Source of the DNA: an uncultured Vibrio sp.
GTDB lineage: Bacteria > Pseudomonadota > Gammaproteobacteria > Enterobacterales > Vibrionaceae
Direction: 5' to 3'
Assembly (NCBI RefSeq): GCF_963675395.1
Contig: NZ_OY776222.1
Location: forward strand, 248,001 to 312,000
Length of the DNA: 64,000 nt
The notes under the pieces are model-generated. The model did no database searches and was not told where the DNA came from. It was given only the letters and a program-made list of their open reading frames with translations. Within the stretch, counting starts at the first letter, position 1. Every line of letters starts with the position of its first letter. A program made the position numbers and the translations under genes. Positions 48,822 through 58,831 of this stretch are shown here, in pieces.

Positions 48822-49583
48822 TTAGCGAGCTAACCAGCCACCGTCAACGGCGAGCGTGTAACCATTGATGTAGTCCGCCGCTTTTGAAGCCAAAAATACA
48901 CAAGGACCAGCTAAATCTTCAGGCTCACCCCAGCGAGCAGCAGGAATACGATCGACGATTTCCTTGTTACGTTGCTCATCAGCACGTAAGGCTGCGGTGT
49001 TGTTTGTTGCCATGTAACCCGGTGCAATCGCGTTCACATTAATGCCGTGACTTGCCCATTCGTTCGCCATTAGGCGCGTGACACCCATAACTCCACTCTT
49101 AGAGGCAGTGTATGAAGGAACGCGGATACCGCCCTGGAAAGACAGCATCGATGCGATATTAATGATCTTGCCACCTTCACCTTGAGCGATGAACTGTTTT
49201 GCCACTGCTTGAGACATAAAGAACACCGACTTGATATTGATGTTCATTACGTCATCCCAGTCTTGCTCAGAAAACTCAATTGCATCTTCGCGGCGGATGA
49301 TGCCAGCATTGTTGACCAAAATGTCGATACGGCCTAGCTCTGTGACTGCGCGATCAACGATTGATGGGATGTCATCCAACGTCATTAGGTTAGCGCGGAT
49401 ATCAACAAATTTACGGCCTTCTGCTTCAATTTTCTCAATAGTTTCTGTCGGTTCAGTGATGTTTACGCCCACGATATCACAGCCGGCTTTTGCTAAACCA
49501 AGCGCCATACCTTGGCCAAGACCAGTGTCACAACCAGTAACAATGGCTACTTTGCCTCCAAGGTTAAATGACTCAAGAATCAT
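48822..49583 (-). CDS. kduD: 2-deoxy-D-gluconate 3-dehydrogenase / DKII reductase (KduD)
   Basis: A 253-residue short-chain dehydrogenase. The cofactor motif is TGCDTGLGQG (residues 16-25), followed by NNAG, catalytic Ser in NIASMLSFQGG, and Tyr-Lys in PSYTASKSG. The C-terminus (YINGYTLAVDGGWLAR) is KduD-like. It reduces the DKII keto sugar to 2-keto-3-deoxygluconate. The start at 49583 follows TGAGGAAAAAGAC; a longer frame to 49649 is rejected. First gene of the operon, divergent from the IclR-type regulator with an operator between. Confidence 0.92.
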   Translation of the reverse strand: MILESFNLGGKVAIVTGCDTGLGQGMALGLAKAGCDIVGVNITEPTETIEKIEAEGRKFVDIRANLMTLDDIPSIVDRAVTELGRIDILVNNAGIIRREDAIEFSEQDWDDVMNINIKSVFFMSQAVAKQFIAQGEGGKIINIASMLSFQGGIRVPSYTASKSGVMGVTRLMANEWASHGINVNAIAPGYMATNNTAALRADEQRNKEIVDRIPAARWGEPEDLAGPCVFLASKAADYINGYTLAVDGGWLAR

Positions 49584-49681
49584 GTCTTTTTCCTCAATAA
49601 TTAGATAATTCGTGATTTGGCGACTGGCCATGTCACTTTCTACACTCATATATTGTACAAAAAAGAAATTAGTTTCAATTA

Positions 49682-49704
49682 TTTTTGAAAAGACGTTTCA
49701 AAAA
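49682..49704. promoter_or_regulatory. Palindromic operator O1 of the uronate locus
   Basis: Perfect 9-base inverted repeat: TTTTTGAAA and TTTCAAAAA separated by five bases (AGACG). It contains the GAAA/TTTC core known from KdgR operators and lies about 100 bases before kduD and 135 before kdgR. Confidence 0.72.
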
Positions 49705-49753
49705 ATAGATTACGATCCAATTTTTCTGAACCGAACCCCAGTTTCATTCCAAA

Positions 49754-49776
49754 TTTTTGAAAAGGTATTTTATAAA
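49754..49776. promoter_or_regulatory. Second operator copy O2 of the uronate locus
   Basis: The left arm TTTTTGAAA is identical to O1, then a five-base spacer, then TTTTATAAA, which matches the right arm at seven of nine positions. It is 72 bases from O1, close to seven helical turns, and lies 60 bases before kdgR, so autoregulation by looping is possible. Confidence 0.55.
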
Positions 49777-49837
49777 TACTAGTGCTACAGATTTTATAAG
49801 ATATAATGAAGCAAACAAAAAATTCACAAGGATAACA

Positions 49838-50620
49838 ATGAAAACTACAAATCAACCTGAAGCAGTTTCATCAGTACTGAAAGTGTTTCACATTCTTCAA
49901 GCGTTAGGCGAGCAAAAATCCATCGGCGTATCTGATCTTTCCCAACGACTAATGATGTCGAAAGCAACCACATATCGTTTTTTACAAACAATGAAGTCGT
50001 TAGGCTATGTATCACAAGAAGGTGAAGACGATAAATATTCACTAACGCTTAAGCTATTTGAGTTGGGGTCGAAATCGCTTGAGTATGTCGATCTGATTGA
50101 ACTGGCCGATAAAGAAATGCGCCACATTTCAGAACAAACCAATGAAGCCTTGCACCTAGGTGCTCTGGATGAAAATGCCATCATTTACATCCACAAAATC
50201 GATTCTGGCTACAACCTACGCATGCAATCGCGCATTGGTCGTCGTAACCCTCTTTACAGTACTGCTATTGGTAAAGTGTTACTTTCTGATCGCGATGAAA
50301 GTTTCATCCGCGATGTGTTAAGCGATGTGGAATTTATTAAACACACAGAAAAGACGCTAGAGAACACTGAGCAGGTGCTAGAAGAGTTAGCACAAGTTCG
50401 CATTCAACACTTTGCAGAAGATAATGAAGAGCAAGAGCCAGGCCTTCGCTGTATCGCGGCCCCGGTTTACAATCGCTTTGGTCAAATTATTGCCGGTCTT
50501 TCTATTTCATTCCCTGTTATTCGCTTTGAAGAAGAGAGAATGGAAGAGTATGTTGGCTTGTTACATCAAGCAGGCAAAAATATTTCAGAGCAATTGGGTT
50601 ACCATAACTACCCCTCTTAA
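49838..50620 (+). CDS. kdgR: IclR-family regulator, probably KdgR
   Basis: A 260-residue repressor-type regulator. The N-terminal helix-turn-helix (residues 10-70: SVLKVFHILQALGEQKSIGV, LSQRLMMSKATTYRFLQTM) is followed by an IclR effector domain with IIYIHKIDSGYNLRM and GLRCIAAPVYNRFG. The start at 49838 follows CAAGGATAACA; the longer frame opens with TTG at 49757 and would run through operator O2. It faces kduD. Repression of the operon released by KDG is known for KdgR of other bacteria and inferred here. Confidence 0.87.
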   Translation: MKTTNQPEAVSSVLKVFHILQALGEQKSIGVSDLSQRLMMSKATTYRFLQTMKSLGYVSQEGEDDKYSLTLKLFELGSKSLEYVDLIELADKEMRHISEQTNEALHLGALDENAIIYIHKIDSGYNLRMQSRIGRRNPLYSTAIGKVLLSDRDESFIRDVLSDVEFIKHTEKTLENTEQVLEELAQVRIQHFAEDNEEQEPGLRCIAAPVYNRFGQIIAGLSISFPVIRFEEERMEEYVGLLHQAGKNISEQLGYHNYPS

Positions 50621-50731
50621 TCTTGAAAGCAGCGATAAGACTGCTCTATTGCCAACTTTGTAAATTTTGAAAGGTCGATTCAATTTCGCTATCTACCTTT
50701 TTAATTAACGCTTTGCTACCTGATGCGCTGT

Positions 50732-51601
50732 TCACGCCAACTCTTTCGCCAAAAAGTCGATAAGTAATCGAACTTTAGGCGACAAGTTATGACTTGGTGG
50801 ATACAGCGCCCAAATACCTTCACGATCATCTCGGTAATCACTGAGCACTTCGACCAACTCTCCGCTATCTAACGCCTCTTGAACGTAGTAATCCGGCAAC
50901 TGAACCAAACCAAGCGCTCGTTTTGCCGCATCCACTAAAGCGAAACCACTGTTGCACTTGATTCGTCCTGATACTCGTAAGGACTTCTCTCTGTTCTGCT
51001 CTTTAAAATGCCAGTAATCAACGGAACCCACCAAACACTGATGACGCCCCAGCTCTGAGAGTGTATGAGGTTCGCCAAATCGTTCTAAATAGTTAGGGCT
51101 CGCACAGACGTGCATTTGGCGTGAAGAGAGTCGCTTGGCAATCATACTTGAGTCTTGTAATCGTCCCAGGCGAATTGCAACATCCACCCCTTTTTCGATT
51201 AAATCAAGTCGTTGGTTGGTTAGTACCAAGTCCAGATTCACCTGCGGATACTTCTCTATAAACTGGTGTAATAGCGGTGCAAGATTCATTTCGCCGTAGG
51301 TAACTGGTGCTGTCACCCGCAACAAGCCTTTTGGTTCTGCCTGCATTTGAGTAACCGCAAGCTCGGCGAGCTCTAACCCTTCCAACAGATGTTTACATTG
51401 CTGATAATAAAGCTGCCCCGCCTCAGAAAGAGAAACTTTACGTGTGGTACGATGCAACAACTTTACGGCCAAGCGTTGTTCAAGTGCGGACACTCGGCGA
51501 CTAATCTGCGCAACTGATGTTTTGAGTTTATTTGCAGCACCGGTGAAACTGTTTGTCTCTGCGACGGCGACAAACTCCGTGACACCCTCCCAATTCGCCA
51601 T
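50732..51601 (-). CDS. LysR-family regulator of the formaldehyde detoxification genes
   Basis: A 289-residue LysR-type regulator. The N-terminal winged helix-turn-helix reads FVAVAETNSFTGAANKLKTS, then QISRRVSALEQRL. The effector-binding domain begins near residue 90 with GLLRVTAPVTYGEMNLAPLL. It is divergent from the class III alcohol dehydrogenase gene with a 385-base interval, a common Vibrio arrangement, so control of that gene is likely. The effector is not known. Confidence 0.88.
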   Translation of the reverse strand: MANWEGVTEFVAVAETNSFTGAANKLKTSVAQISRRVSALEQRLAVKLLHRTTRKVSLSEAGQLYYQQCKHLLEGLELAELAVTQMQAEPKGLLRVTAPVTYGEMNLAPLLHQFIEKYPQVNLDLVLTNQRLDLIEKGVDVAIRLGRLQDSSMIAKRLSSRQMHVCASPNYLERFGEPHTLSELGRHQCLVGSVDYWHFKEQNREKSLRVSGRIKCNSGFALVDAAKRALGLVQLPDYYVQEALDSGELVEVLSDYRDDREGIWALYPPSHNLSPKVRLLIDFLAKELA

Positions 51602-51834
51602 TTCTCTATTCCTGTCAAACTATTTATTAACGACAACATTGTCACACAAACACTGACAGGGAGAAACTTCCCTTTGATTTCAAATTTCAACGCCTCAGAG
51701 TTAATTAAATGTAAATATATCAACACTAACAAAACAACAAATGCACTTTGATGAATATCGAATCTACAAGTAGGGCAGAAGAATGAACAAGCTCAAGACC
51801 CCTTGTTTTCCCTCAGATTTAATACACTCAATTA

Positions 51835-51848
51835 TTACACATGTGTAA
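51835..51848. promoter_or_regulatory. Perfect 14-base palindrome between LysR and adhC genes
   Basis: TTACACATGTGTAA is self-complementary and lies 139 bases before the dehydrogenase start. It is the most regular element in the 385-base divergent interval (51602-51986), which holds no gene. A binding site for the LysR protein or another dimer is plausible. Confidence 0.5.
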
Positions 51849-51968
51849 AAATCATTTTCAAAAACGACGGATTATCATTTCTAATGAAATAGATAGAATG
51901 AATACTAAGAAAACATCAGGCGAAAAACGAAAGCTCAGCTACGCTTAGTTACGACGCCTACCTATTGA

Positions 51969-53135
<1,167 letters not shown>

Positions 53136-53144
53136 TATCGCTGC

Positions 53145-53166
53145 AGGCTCTCCTTAGGGAGAGCCT
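53145..53166 (+). other. Hairpin between frmA and fghA
   Basis: AGGCTCTCC and GGAGAGCCT arms with a four-base loop, followed by only a short, interrupted T-run. Probably a partial terminator or an mRNA stabiliser that sets the ratio of the two products. Confidence 0.6.
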
Positions 53167-53211
53167 TATTGTATCTGTTAAATCTAATTTCTGCTGCTTG
53201 AGAGTTTATTC

Positions 53212-54051
53212 ATGATGATTGAAAACGTTAGTCAGACCAAAGTTTTTGGTGGCTGGCACAAACAATACACACACGAATCCAGTTCACTTAACTGCCAAAT
53301 GCGCTTCGCTATTTTTTTGCCGCCAAACGCGACAAAATCTCACCCGGTCCCGGTCCTATATTGGTTATCCGGTCTCACCTGTAGCGATGAAAACTTCATG
53401 CAGAAAGCTGGCGCATTTCGTATGGCGGCAGAACTTGGCATCGCCATTGTTGCTCCTGACACCAGCCCTCGCGGAGAAGGTGTGGCAGATGATGAAAATT
53501 ACGACCTCGGTCAGGGAGCTGGTTTTTATCTTAATGCAACTCAGGCACCTTGGTCACAGCACTACTTCATGTATGACTACATCACCAAAGAACTCCCAGC
53601 AATCATTGAAAACAATTTCCCGGTTTCTGATGTGAAGTCTATTTCTGGCCACAGCATGGGCGGGCATGGTGCACTGACTATCGGCTTAAAGAATGCAGAT
53701 CAGTATCGCTCAATCTCAGCCTTTAGCCCTATCAGTAACCCTATGCAGTGTCCTTGGGGTCAAAAGGCCTTTACTGCTTATTTGGGTACCGAGATCGAAA
53801 ACTGGAAGCAATATGATGCGAGTGAGCTACTCAAGCAAGCTCAATCACCTTTGGCTATTCTGGTGGATCAGGGAGACGCCGATGGGTTCCTGAGTGAACA
53901 GCTTAAACCTGAAGTTCTCATGGCTGCAGCAAACAAGCATGACTCAGAATTAACGCTTCGAATGCAACCAGGTTATGATCACAGTTATTACTTCATCTCA
54001 AGCTTTATTGATGACCATTTGAACTTTCATGCCAAGTATTTGTTCGAGTAA
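53212..54051 (+). CDS. fghA: S-formylglutathione hydrolase
   Basis: A 279-residue esterase-D-type enzyme that hydrolyses S-formylglutathione to formate and glutathione, the second step after FrmA. The nucleophile is Ser in [11 protein letters not shown], Asp in DQGDADGF and His in GYDHSYYFI; the oxyanion region is [12 protein letters not shown]. Two Met codons in tandem at 53212 and 53215 are both possible starts. A strong terminator follows, closing the two-gene operon. Confidence 0.94.
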   Translation: MMIENVSQTKVFGGWHKQYTHESSSLNCQMRFAIFLPPNATKSHPVPVLYWLSGLTCSDENFMQKAGAFRMAAELGIAIVAPDTSPRGEGVADDENYDLGQGAGFYLNATQAPWSQHYFMYDYITKELPAIIENNFPVSDVKSISGHSMGGHGALTIGLKNADQYRSISAFSPISNPMQCPWGQKAFTAYLGTEIENWKQYDASELLKQAQSPLAILVDQGDADGFLSEQLKPEVLMAAANKHDSELTLRMQPGYDHSYYFISSFIDDHLNFHAKYLFE

Positions 54052-54072
54052 GTAAAAAAAGATAACGTAAGA

Positions 54073-54108
54073 ATAAAGCCACCCTGACTAAGGTGGCTTT
54101 ATCTTTTT
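54073..54108 (+). terminator. Terminator of frmA-fghA
   Basis: Eleven-base arms ATAAAGCCACC and GGTGGCTTTAT, then CTTTTT. Confidence 0.88.
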
Positions 54109-54442
54109 GAATATATATTCATTATTCACAAATATTAGTAAATTTAAAAAATTCGTGTTAAATGTTAATTTGATTCCAACAATGACCCATTGATAATTAG
54201 ACCTATTTGTATTATATGGTACTGAAAATACGCTAAGAGCCCTCATATCCCTACAATCACAGCACTTCATCGCTCATTTATTTAAGAAGTCACCCAATAA
54301 CCTTGACGTAAAGTAAGCGTGAGGTTACTTTTCAAACACGATATATTTTTGCAACCTTATCCATTTATTCAAATCATCAAAAACTTAAAAAACTACCGCT
54401 AGTGTCGCTTACTCTAGCTCAAAAAAAGAATAAAACTCCAAA
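54109..54442. other. Gene-free AT-rich interval
   Basis: About 330 very AT-rich bases before the SUOX-like gene. No coding frame, RNA or clear repeat was seen; it must hold the promoter of the following two-gene unit. Confidence 0.6.
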
Positions 54443-54916
54443 ATGAATAGAATGAAAAAGATACTCGTATTAGGCTTGCTGTGTTTTGCCCCCCTCATTT
54501 CTGCACATACCGTTTCATTTAGTAACGGTCCGCAAAAATCCAGTATTACGCTGGAGTTAGAAGAAATTCAGTCGTTACCCTCAACCACTTACACCACCGA
54601 ATTACCCTGGAGTAACGGGGAGTCAGAGTATACCGGTGTAAAACTGAGTACCTTACTAACTCACGTGTACGGTGATATTCCAGAAAAAATCGATATCGGT
54701 GGTTTAAACAATTACCACGCGGTTGTTACTCGGCCAGATATTGTTAAATATCAACCGATACTGGCCTATCAAAAAGACCAACATTACATAAAGATCAGAG
54801 ACAAAGGCCCATATTGGATTGTATATCCGCTAAACCTGTACCCAGAATTAAATCGCTCGGCATACCATGCTCAAATGGTCTGGCAGGTGAATAATATTAA
54901 ATTGATAAAGAAATAA
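54443..54916 (+). CDS. Periplasmic SUOX-fold-like protein lacking the cofactor Cys
   Basis: A 157-residue exported protein with a signal peptide ending PLISA near residue 21. The mature part resembles the oxidoreductase molybdopterin-binding (sulfite oxidase core) fold: YTGVKLSTLLTHVYG, a central Tyr-rich sheet, then GPYWIVYPLNLYPELN and a W-V-x-I-K-L end. The mature chain has no Cys, so the usual molybdenum ligand is missing and it is probably a sensor or binding protein. Its stop shares one base with the diguanylate cyclase ATG (TAATG), so the two are almost surely co-translated. Fold assignment is by eye and moderate. Confidence 0.68.
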   Translation: MNRMKKILVLGLLCFAPLISAHTVSFSNGPQKSSITLELEEIQSLPSTTYTTELPWSNGESEYTGVKLSTLLTHVYGDIPEKIDIGGLNNYHAVVTRPDIVKYQPILAYQKDQHYIKIRDKGPYWIVYPLNLYPELNRSAYHAQMVWQVNNIKLIKK

Positions 54917-56013
54917 TGAAGTTATCAGACACCTACCCAATTATAGCCCAAAAGTGGCGATATACGACACTCAGCAAAGCACTGCTGTTAGTCTTTGCTA
55001 CCTCTTTATTACTTGCAAATGTCATGTTGCTTCAACAAACTCGTGCATTAGCGCAAAACTTTACTGATGAGCAAAAGCAAGCCACGTGGTTTTTGTTTCA
55101 GCTTTCTAAAGAACTGTCTGAACTGGTTGGGGAAGCACGTAGGCTCGATGACAACATTCAAGATATCAATGGAGCAGAGCTGCAGTATGAACTCGCATGG
55201 AGTCGCTTTGATTTACTCATCAACAGTGATGACGCATACACTTTCTTTTCGCGTAACAATATCCAGCAGTATTTTGTAGAACTCTTCGAACAGTTTAAAG
55301 ATCTGGAACCTTTTCTTGTCGAGGCGAGAACCGGCGATCGTCAAGCAGCAGCTCAGTTTTATCGCTCAACTCAAACGCTGTACTTGGACTTAGTGGATTT
55401 TGTAAATCAAAACTTCCGACTCACCAGCAAAGTATATGAGGCACAAAAAGGTGAAACACAGCGACTAGTACAAGCACAATATATGCTGTTTGCGACGTTT
55501 GTTTTATCGACACTCTCACTTATTTACTTCTTTTACCGCGAATCAAGTTTCCACAGAAAATTGGCCCTCAGCGATCCTCTAACTAGGCTTGGCAACCGAA
55601 GTGCGCTGTTTGTGACGCTTAGAAAAAACATGCAACAAAAAAAAACGTTTTACCTTTGTATTCTGGACTTAAACGGATTTAAAAAGATAAATGATACTCA
55701 CGGGCATCAAGCAGGCGACAAAGTTTTACGTGCTATCGCTAGTCGGCTAACGTCGATGGAGATCAATTATTTTACCACTTACCGAATGGGTGGTGATGAA
55801 TTCGCTATCGTCGTTGAGGACAAAGTCATCGATGAAGATGAAATCAAACAGCATATTAATGCCGTGTTTGATGATCCTGTCCTAAAAGCGGAAAACGCCT
55901 ATCAGCTTTCGACCAGCATTGGTATCGCGCGATATCCGATGGATAGCGACAATATAGACTTTCTTATCAATATCGCCGATAAGCGCATGTATAAGATGAA
56001 ATTCCACCGATAG
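54916..56013 (+). CDS. Membrane diguanylate cyclase with periplasmic sensor domain
   Basis: A 365-residue GGDEF protein making c-di-GMP. Membrane helix 1 spans about residues 20-39, and a helical periplasmic domain about 40-190. Membrane helix 2 lies near 193-210, followed by the GGDEF domain from SDPLTRLGNRSAL. The intact GGDEF motif is at residues 292-296 (RMGGDEFAIV). The RxxD inhibitory site five residues upstream is absent, so product inhibition is probably weak. The gene starts inside the stop of the SUOX-like gene, whose product would share the periplasm with its sensor. Confidence 0.92.
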   Translation: MKLSDTYPIIAQKWRYTTLSKALLLVFATSLLLANVMLLQQTRALAQNFTDEQKQATWFLFQLSKELSELVGEARRLDDNIQDINGAELQYELAWSRFDLLINSDDAYTFFSRNNIQQYFVELFEQFKDLEPFLVEARTGDRQAAAQFYRSTQTLYLDLVDFVNQNFRLTSKVYEAQKGETQRLVQAQYMLFATFVLSTLSLIYFFYRESSFHRKLALSDPLTRLGNRSALFVTLRKNMQQKKTFYLCILDLNGFKKINDTHGHQAGDKVLRAIASRLTSMEINYFTTYRMGGDEFAIVVEDKVIDEDEIKQHINAVFDDPVLKAENAYQLSTSIGIARYPMDSDNIDFLINIADKRMYKMKFHR

Positions 56014-56035
56014 AACAGAGTTAACGCTCATTCAT

Positions 56036-56070
56036 ATAAAAGCCCCGCTCTTCAACAAGCGGGGCTTTTG
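56036..56070. terminator. Bidirectional terminator
   Basis: Twelve-base arms AAAAGCCCCGCT and AGCGGGGCTTTT between the cyclase gene and the convergent HAD gene. Confidence 0.88.
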
Positions 56071-56094
56071 CATTACCAGTGGGGATGAGTCCAC

Positions 56095-56898
56095 CTAGTC
56101 GGACAGAAATTTCTCTTTCAGCACAGCGAGTACGCCAGACTCCTGGTTGCTTGGCGCAGAAAAACGGGCGACTTTCTTAATCTCTTCATGGGCATTGGCC
56201 ACCGCATACGAGTGTTCACTCACTTGCAGCATCTCCAAATCATTCAGGTAATCACCAAACGTCATGGTCTCTGCGGGCGTAAAATTCATGGTTTGTTGCA
56301 GATACTCAATGGCCGCTCCTTTGGAGGCTTTTGCGTTCATCACATCTAACCAAATTTTTGCACTGACCACCACTTTGTGTGAGTCACCAAACTGGCTGTT
56401 CATCGACGGGAACACTAGCTCCTCTGAGCCTTCAAAATGGCAAATTGCCACTTTAATAAACTCATCATCAACTTCCAGCAAATCATCCACGTTTTCACAA
56501 CGATGGTAGTACTTTTGAAACTCTTCCAACGTCTTTTGATCTTGAATCTCGATATAAGCCGAGCGCTTACCACACAGAACAATGTGCGCCCCTTCAATAC
56601 AGCGCGCAGCTTTCACTATCTCAGCGACTTCAGGTTTCGGAATCGTACAGCTATAGAGCTCTTTATCTTTGTGTATCACTAAAGTGCCATTTTCTGCCAC
56701 GTACAGAATGCGGTCTTGAATCGGAGCGAAAGTGTCACGCAAGCTATAGTACTGACGACCAGAGGCAGCCGAAAACATAATCCCTTTTTCTTCTAATCGT
56801 AAAAACACATCGAAGAACTCAGGGTCTAAACGACCGTACTGATCGAGTAACGTGCCGTCCATATCGGAGGCGATAAATTTAATGCTAGCTTGTGACAT
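56095..56898 (-). CDS. Cof-type HAD-IIB phosphatase
   Basis: A 267-residue cytoplasmic phosphatase of the Cof/YbhA group. Motif I is ASDMDGTLLD (residues 9-18), motif II Ser lies in FSAASGRQYYSL, and motif III Lys in NAKASKGAAIEYL. Motif IV is MTFGDYLNDLEML. A type IIB cap stands between motifs II and III. These enzymes act on sugar phosphates, PLP or HMP-PP; the substrate is not evident. Single gene. Confidence 0.89.
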   Translation of the reverse strand: MSQASIKFIASDMDGTLLDQYGRLDPEFFDVFLRLEEKGIMFSAASGRQYYSLRDTFAPIQDRILYVAENGTLVIHKDKELYSCTIPKPEVAEIVKAARCIEGAHIVLCGKRSAYIEIQDQKTLEEFQKYYHRCENVDDLLEVDDEFIKVAICHFEGSEELVFPSMNSQFGDSHKVVVSAKIWLDVMNAKASKGAAIEYLQQTMNFTPAETMTFGDYLNDLEMLQVSEHSYAVANAHEEIKKVARFSAPSNQESGVLAVLKEKFLSD

Positions 56899-57046
56899 GA
56901 ACTAAGACTCTAATTAGGGAAGGAAAACTGCGATTACGTTTAAGGTACAGGATCGTGAGTGAATCTCAAGTACCGTTGTTAATATAGCAATCCTGATTCA
57001 AACAGGTACAATCCTCGCTCGATTTTTATGCTCGCGGATACACACC

Positions 57047-58726
57047 ATGCACTCGCCTGAACATTGTTTTACTCGTTTTACTGCCGATATTTCTGGTTAT
57101 GAGTTACCAAAGCAGTTTACGTTTCCGTTCTATTACACACCACATCCTCTATGCGTATTAGCCGCTGAACAGCTGCAACAACACTTACTCACGCAAAGCG
57201 ACTTTGAACATGACTTCGGACTAGAGGATGAGCAAGCGGGACGCGGCAAAATGTTCGGGGTACTTTTGGTGCAAAATACAAAAGGCGAGTTAGGTTATCT
57301 CAGTGCTTTCTCCGGTAAAATCGCCGATCAAAACTTGCTGCCTGGGTTTGTACCGCCAGTGTATGACATGCTGGCAGATGAAGGTTTTTTCCGTGCAGAA
57401 ACCGACGCCATCAATGCTATCAATACCGACTGCAAACAGTTTGCGGCAAACCCAGAGTTCATTGAACTAAAAGCAGAGATTCAAGCGGATCGCGCCACAT
57501 ACCAGCGAGCAGAGCATACGCAACGCCAAGTCATGATAGAAGGTCGCGCGAATCGAAAACTTCAGCGTAAACAGGGTGAACAAACACTGAATCCCGATGA
57601 ACTACAAACCTTGTTAGACGAGTTGGGTAAACAAAGTGTGGCTGAGAAAAACACACTCAAATACCTCAAGATGGCGTGGGAGGAAAAACTGACAGTGAAA
57701 GAGCAGCGTTTAGCCGCTTTAAAACGCCAACTATCAGACCTTAAACAGCGCCGTAAAACACTATCTAATGCCCTGCAGCACAAACTGCACAAACAATACC
57801 GATTTCTTAACGGCTTAGACGAAGAACGGGATTTAGTGGATATTTTTGCCAACACCAATAATCCAGTGCCACCAGCAGGCGCAGGTGAATGTGCCGCGCC
57901 GAAACTGCTTCAATACGCGTTTAAACATGGCTTTAAACCTTTGGCGCTTGCTGAGTTCTGGTGGGGGGAGTCGCCAAAGTCCGAAGTACGCCAGCACAAA
58001 AAGTTTTACCCATCATGCAACAGTAAGTGCCAACCGATACTGGGGCATATGTTGCAAGGGATGAACGTCGAACCAAACCCGCTGGCTGAAAATTGGGCAG
58101 AAGATAAAGAGCTGGAAATTCTGTTTCAGGACCAGGCCATGGTCGTCGTAAACAAGCCATCAGGTTTGCTTTCTGTACCGGGAAAAACCATCAAAGATTC
58201 GGCGTACACAAGGCTACAGACGATGTTCCCTGACGTTGAAGGGCCTTTTGTTATTCATCGTTTAGACATGGCGACATCAGGCATTTTGGTATTTGCGCTG
58301 ACCAAACGCGCCAATAAGAGCTTACAGAAGCAGTTCATGGCTCGCGGCGTACAAAAACGCTATATGGCTTTGCTGGAAGGTGAACTCAAGGATTGCGAGG
58401 GTGACATCTCATTACCCATGCGCGGCGACCCAGAAGATCGCCCGCGCCAATTGGTGTGCTTTGAGCATGGTAAACCAGCAGAGACGCACTGGCAGTTGAT
58501 TGAAGTCAAAAACGGCCGTAGCAAGGTATACATGTACCCTAAAACTGGCCGTACTCACCAACTGCGCGTCCACAGTGCGCATCACATGGGCTTAAATATG
58601 CCTATGGTTGGTGATGGCCTGTATGGCGAAAAGGCGAATCGCTTGCACCTGCATGCTGAAATGCTGGAGCTGGATCATCCATACAGCAAAGAACGCATGA
58701 GCTTCCATGCGGATTGTGAATTTTAA
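57047..58726 (+). CDS. RluA-family pseudouridine synthase with long N-terminal extension
   Basis: A 559-residue RNA-modifying enzyme. The C-terminal 220 residues are a complete RluA catalytic domain: catalytic Asp407 in HRLDMATSG, then RYMALLEG and the Arg/Leu motif GRTHQLRVH. The first 330 residues have no S4 domain and contain a long coiled coil (about 145-250). A small Cys-containing segment (CNSKC) lies before the catalytic domain. Usual RluA proteins are 220-330 residues, so this is a large variant seen in vibrios. The target U is not known. Single gene. Confidence 0.87.
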   Translation: MHSPEHCFTRFTADISGYELPKQFTFPFYYTPHPLCVLAAEQLQQHLLTQSDFEHDFGLEDEQAGRGKMFGVLLVQNTKGELGYLSAFSGKIADQNLLPGFVPPVYDMLADEGFFRAETDAINAINTDCKQFAANPEFIELKAEIQADRATYQRAEHTQRQVMIEGRANRKLQRKQGEQTLNPDELQTLLDELGKQSVAEKNTLKYLKMAWEEKLTVKEQRLAALKRQLSDLKQRRKTLSNALQHKLHKQYRFLNGLDEERDLVDIFANTNNPVPPAGAGECAAPKLLQYAFKHGFKPLALAEFWWGESPKSEVRQHKKFYPSCNSKCQPILGHMLQGMNVEPNPLAENWAEDKELEILFQDQAMVVVNKPSGLLSVPGKTIKDSAYTRLQTMFPDVEGPFVIHRLDMATSGILVFALTKRANKSLQKQFMARGVQKRYMALLEGELKDCEGDISLPMRGDPEDRPRQLVCFEHGKPAETHWQLIEVKNGRSKVYMYPKTGRTHQLRVHSAHHMGLNMPMVGDGLYGEKANRLHLHAEMLELDHPYSKERMSFHADCEF

Positions 58727-58754
58727 ACCCGGTAAGGTTAAATATAGGGATAGT

Positions 58755-58781
58755 AAAAAGGCACTGAATTCAGTGCCTTTT
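58755..58781. terminator. Bidirectional terminator
   Basis: AAAAGGCACTGAATTCAGTGCCTTTT-type palindrome (58757-58780) between the convergent synthase and MATE genes. Confidence 0.82.
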
Positions 58782-58831
58782 ACGTTTCAGACCAAGAATG
58801 GGTAACCTCATCCCTATCGGTAATGACTCAT

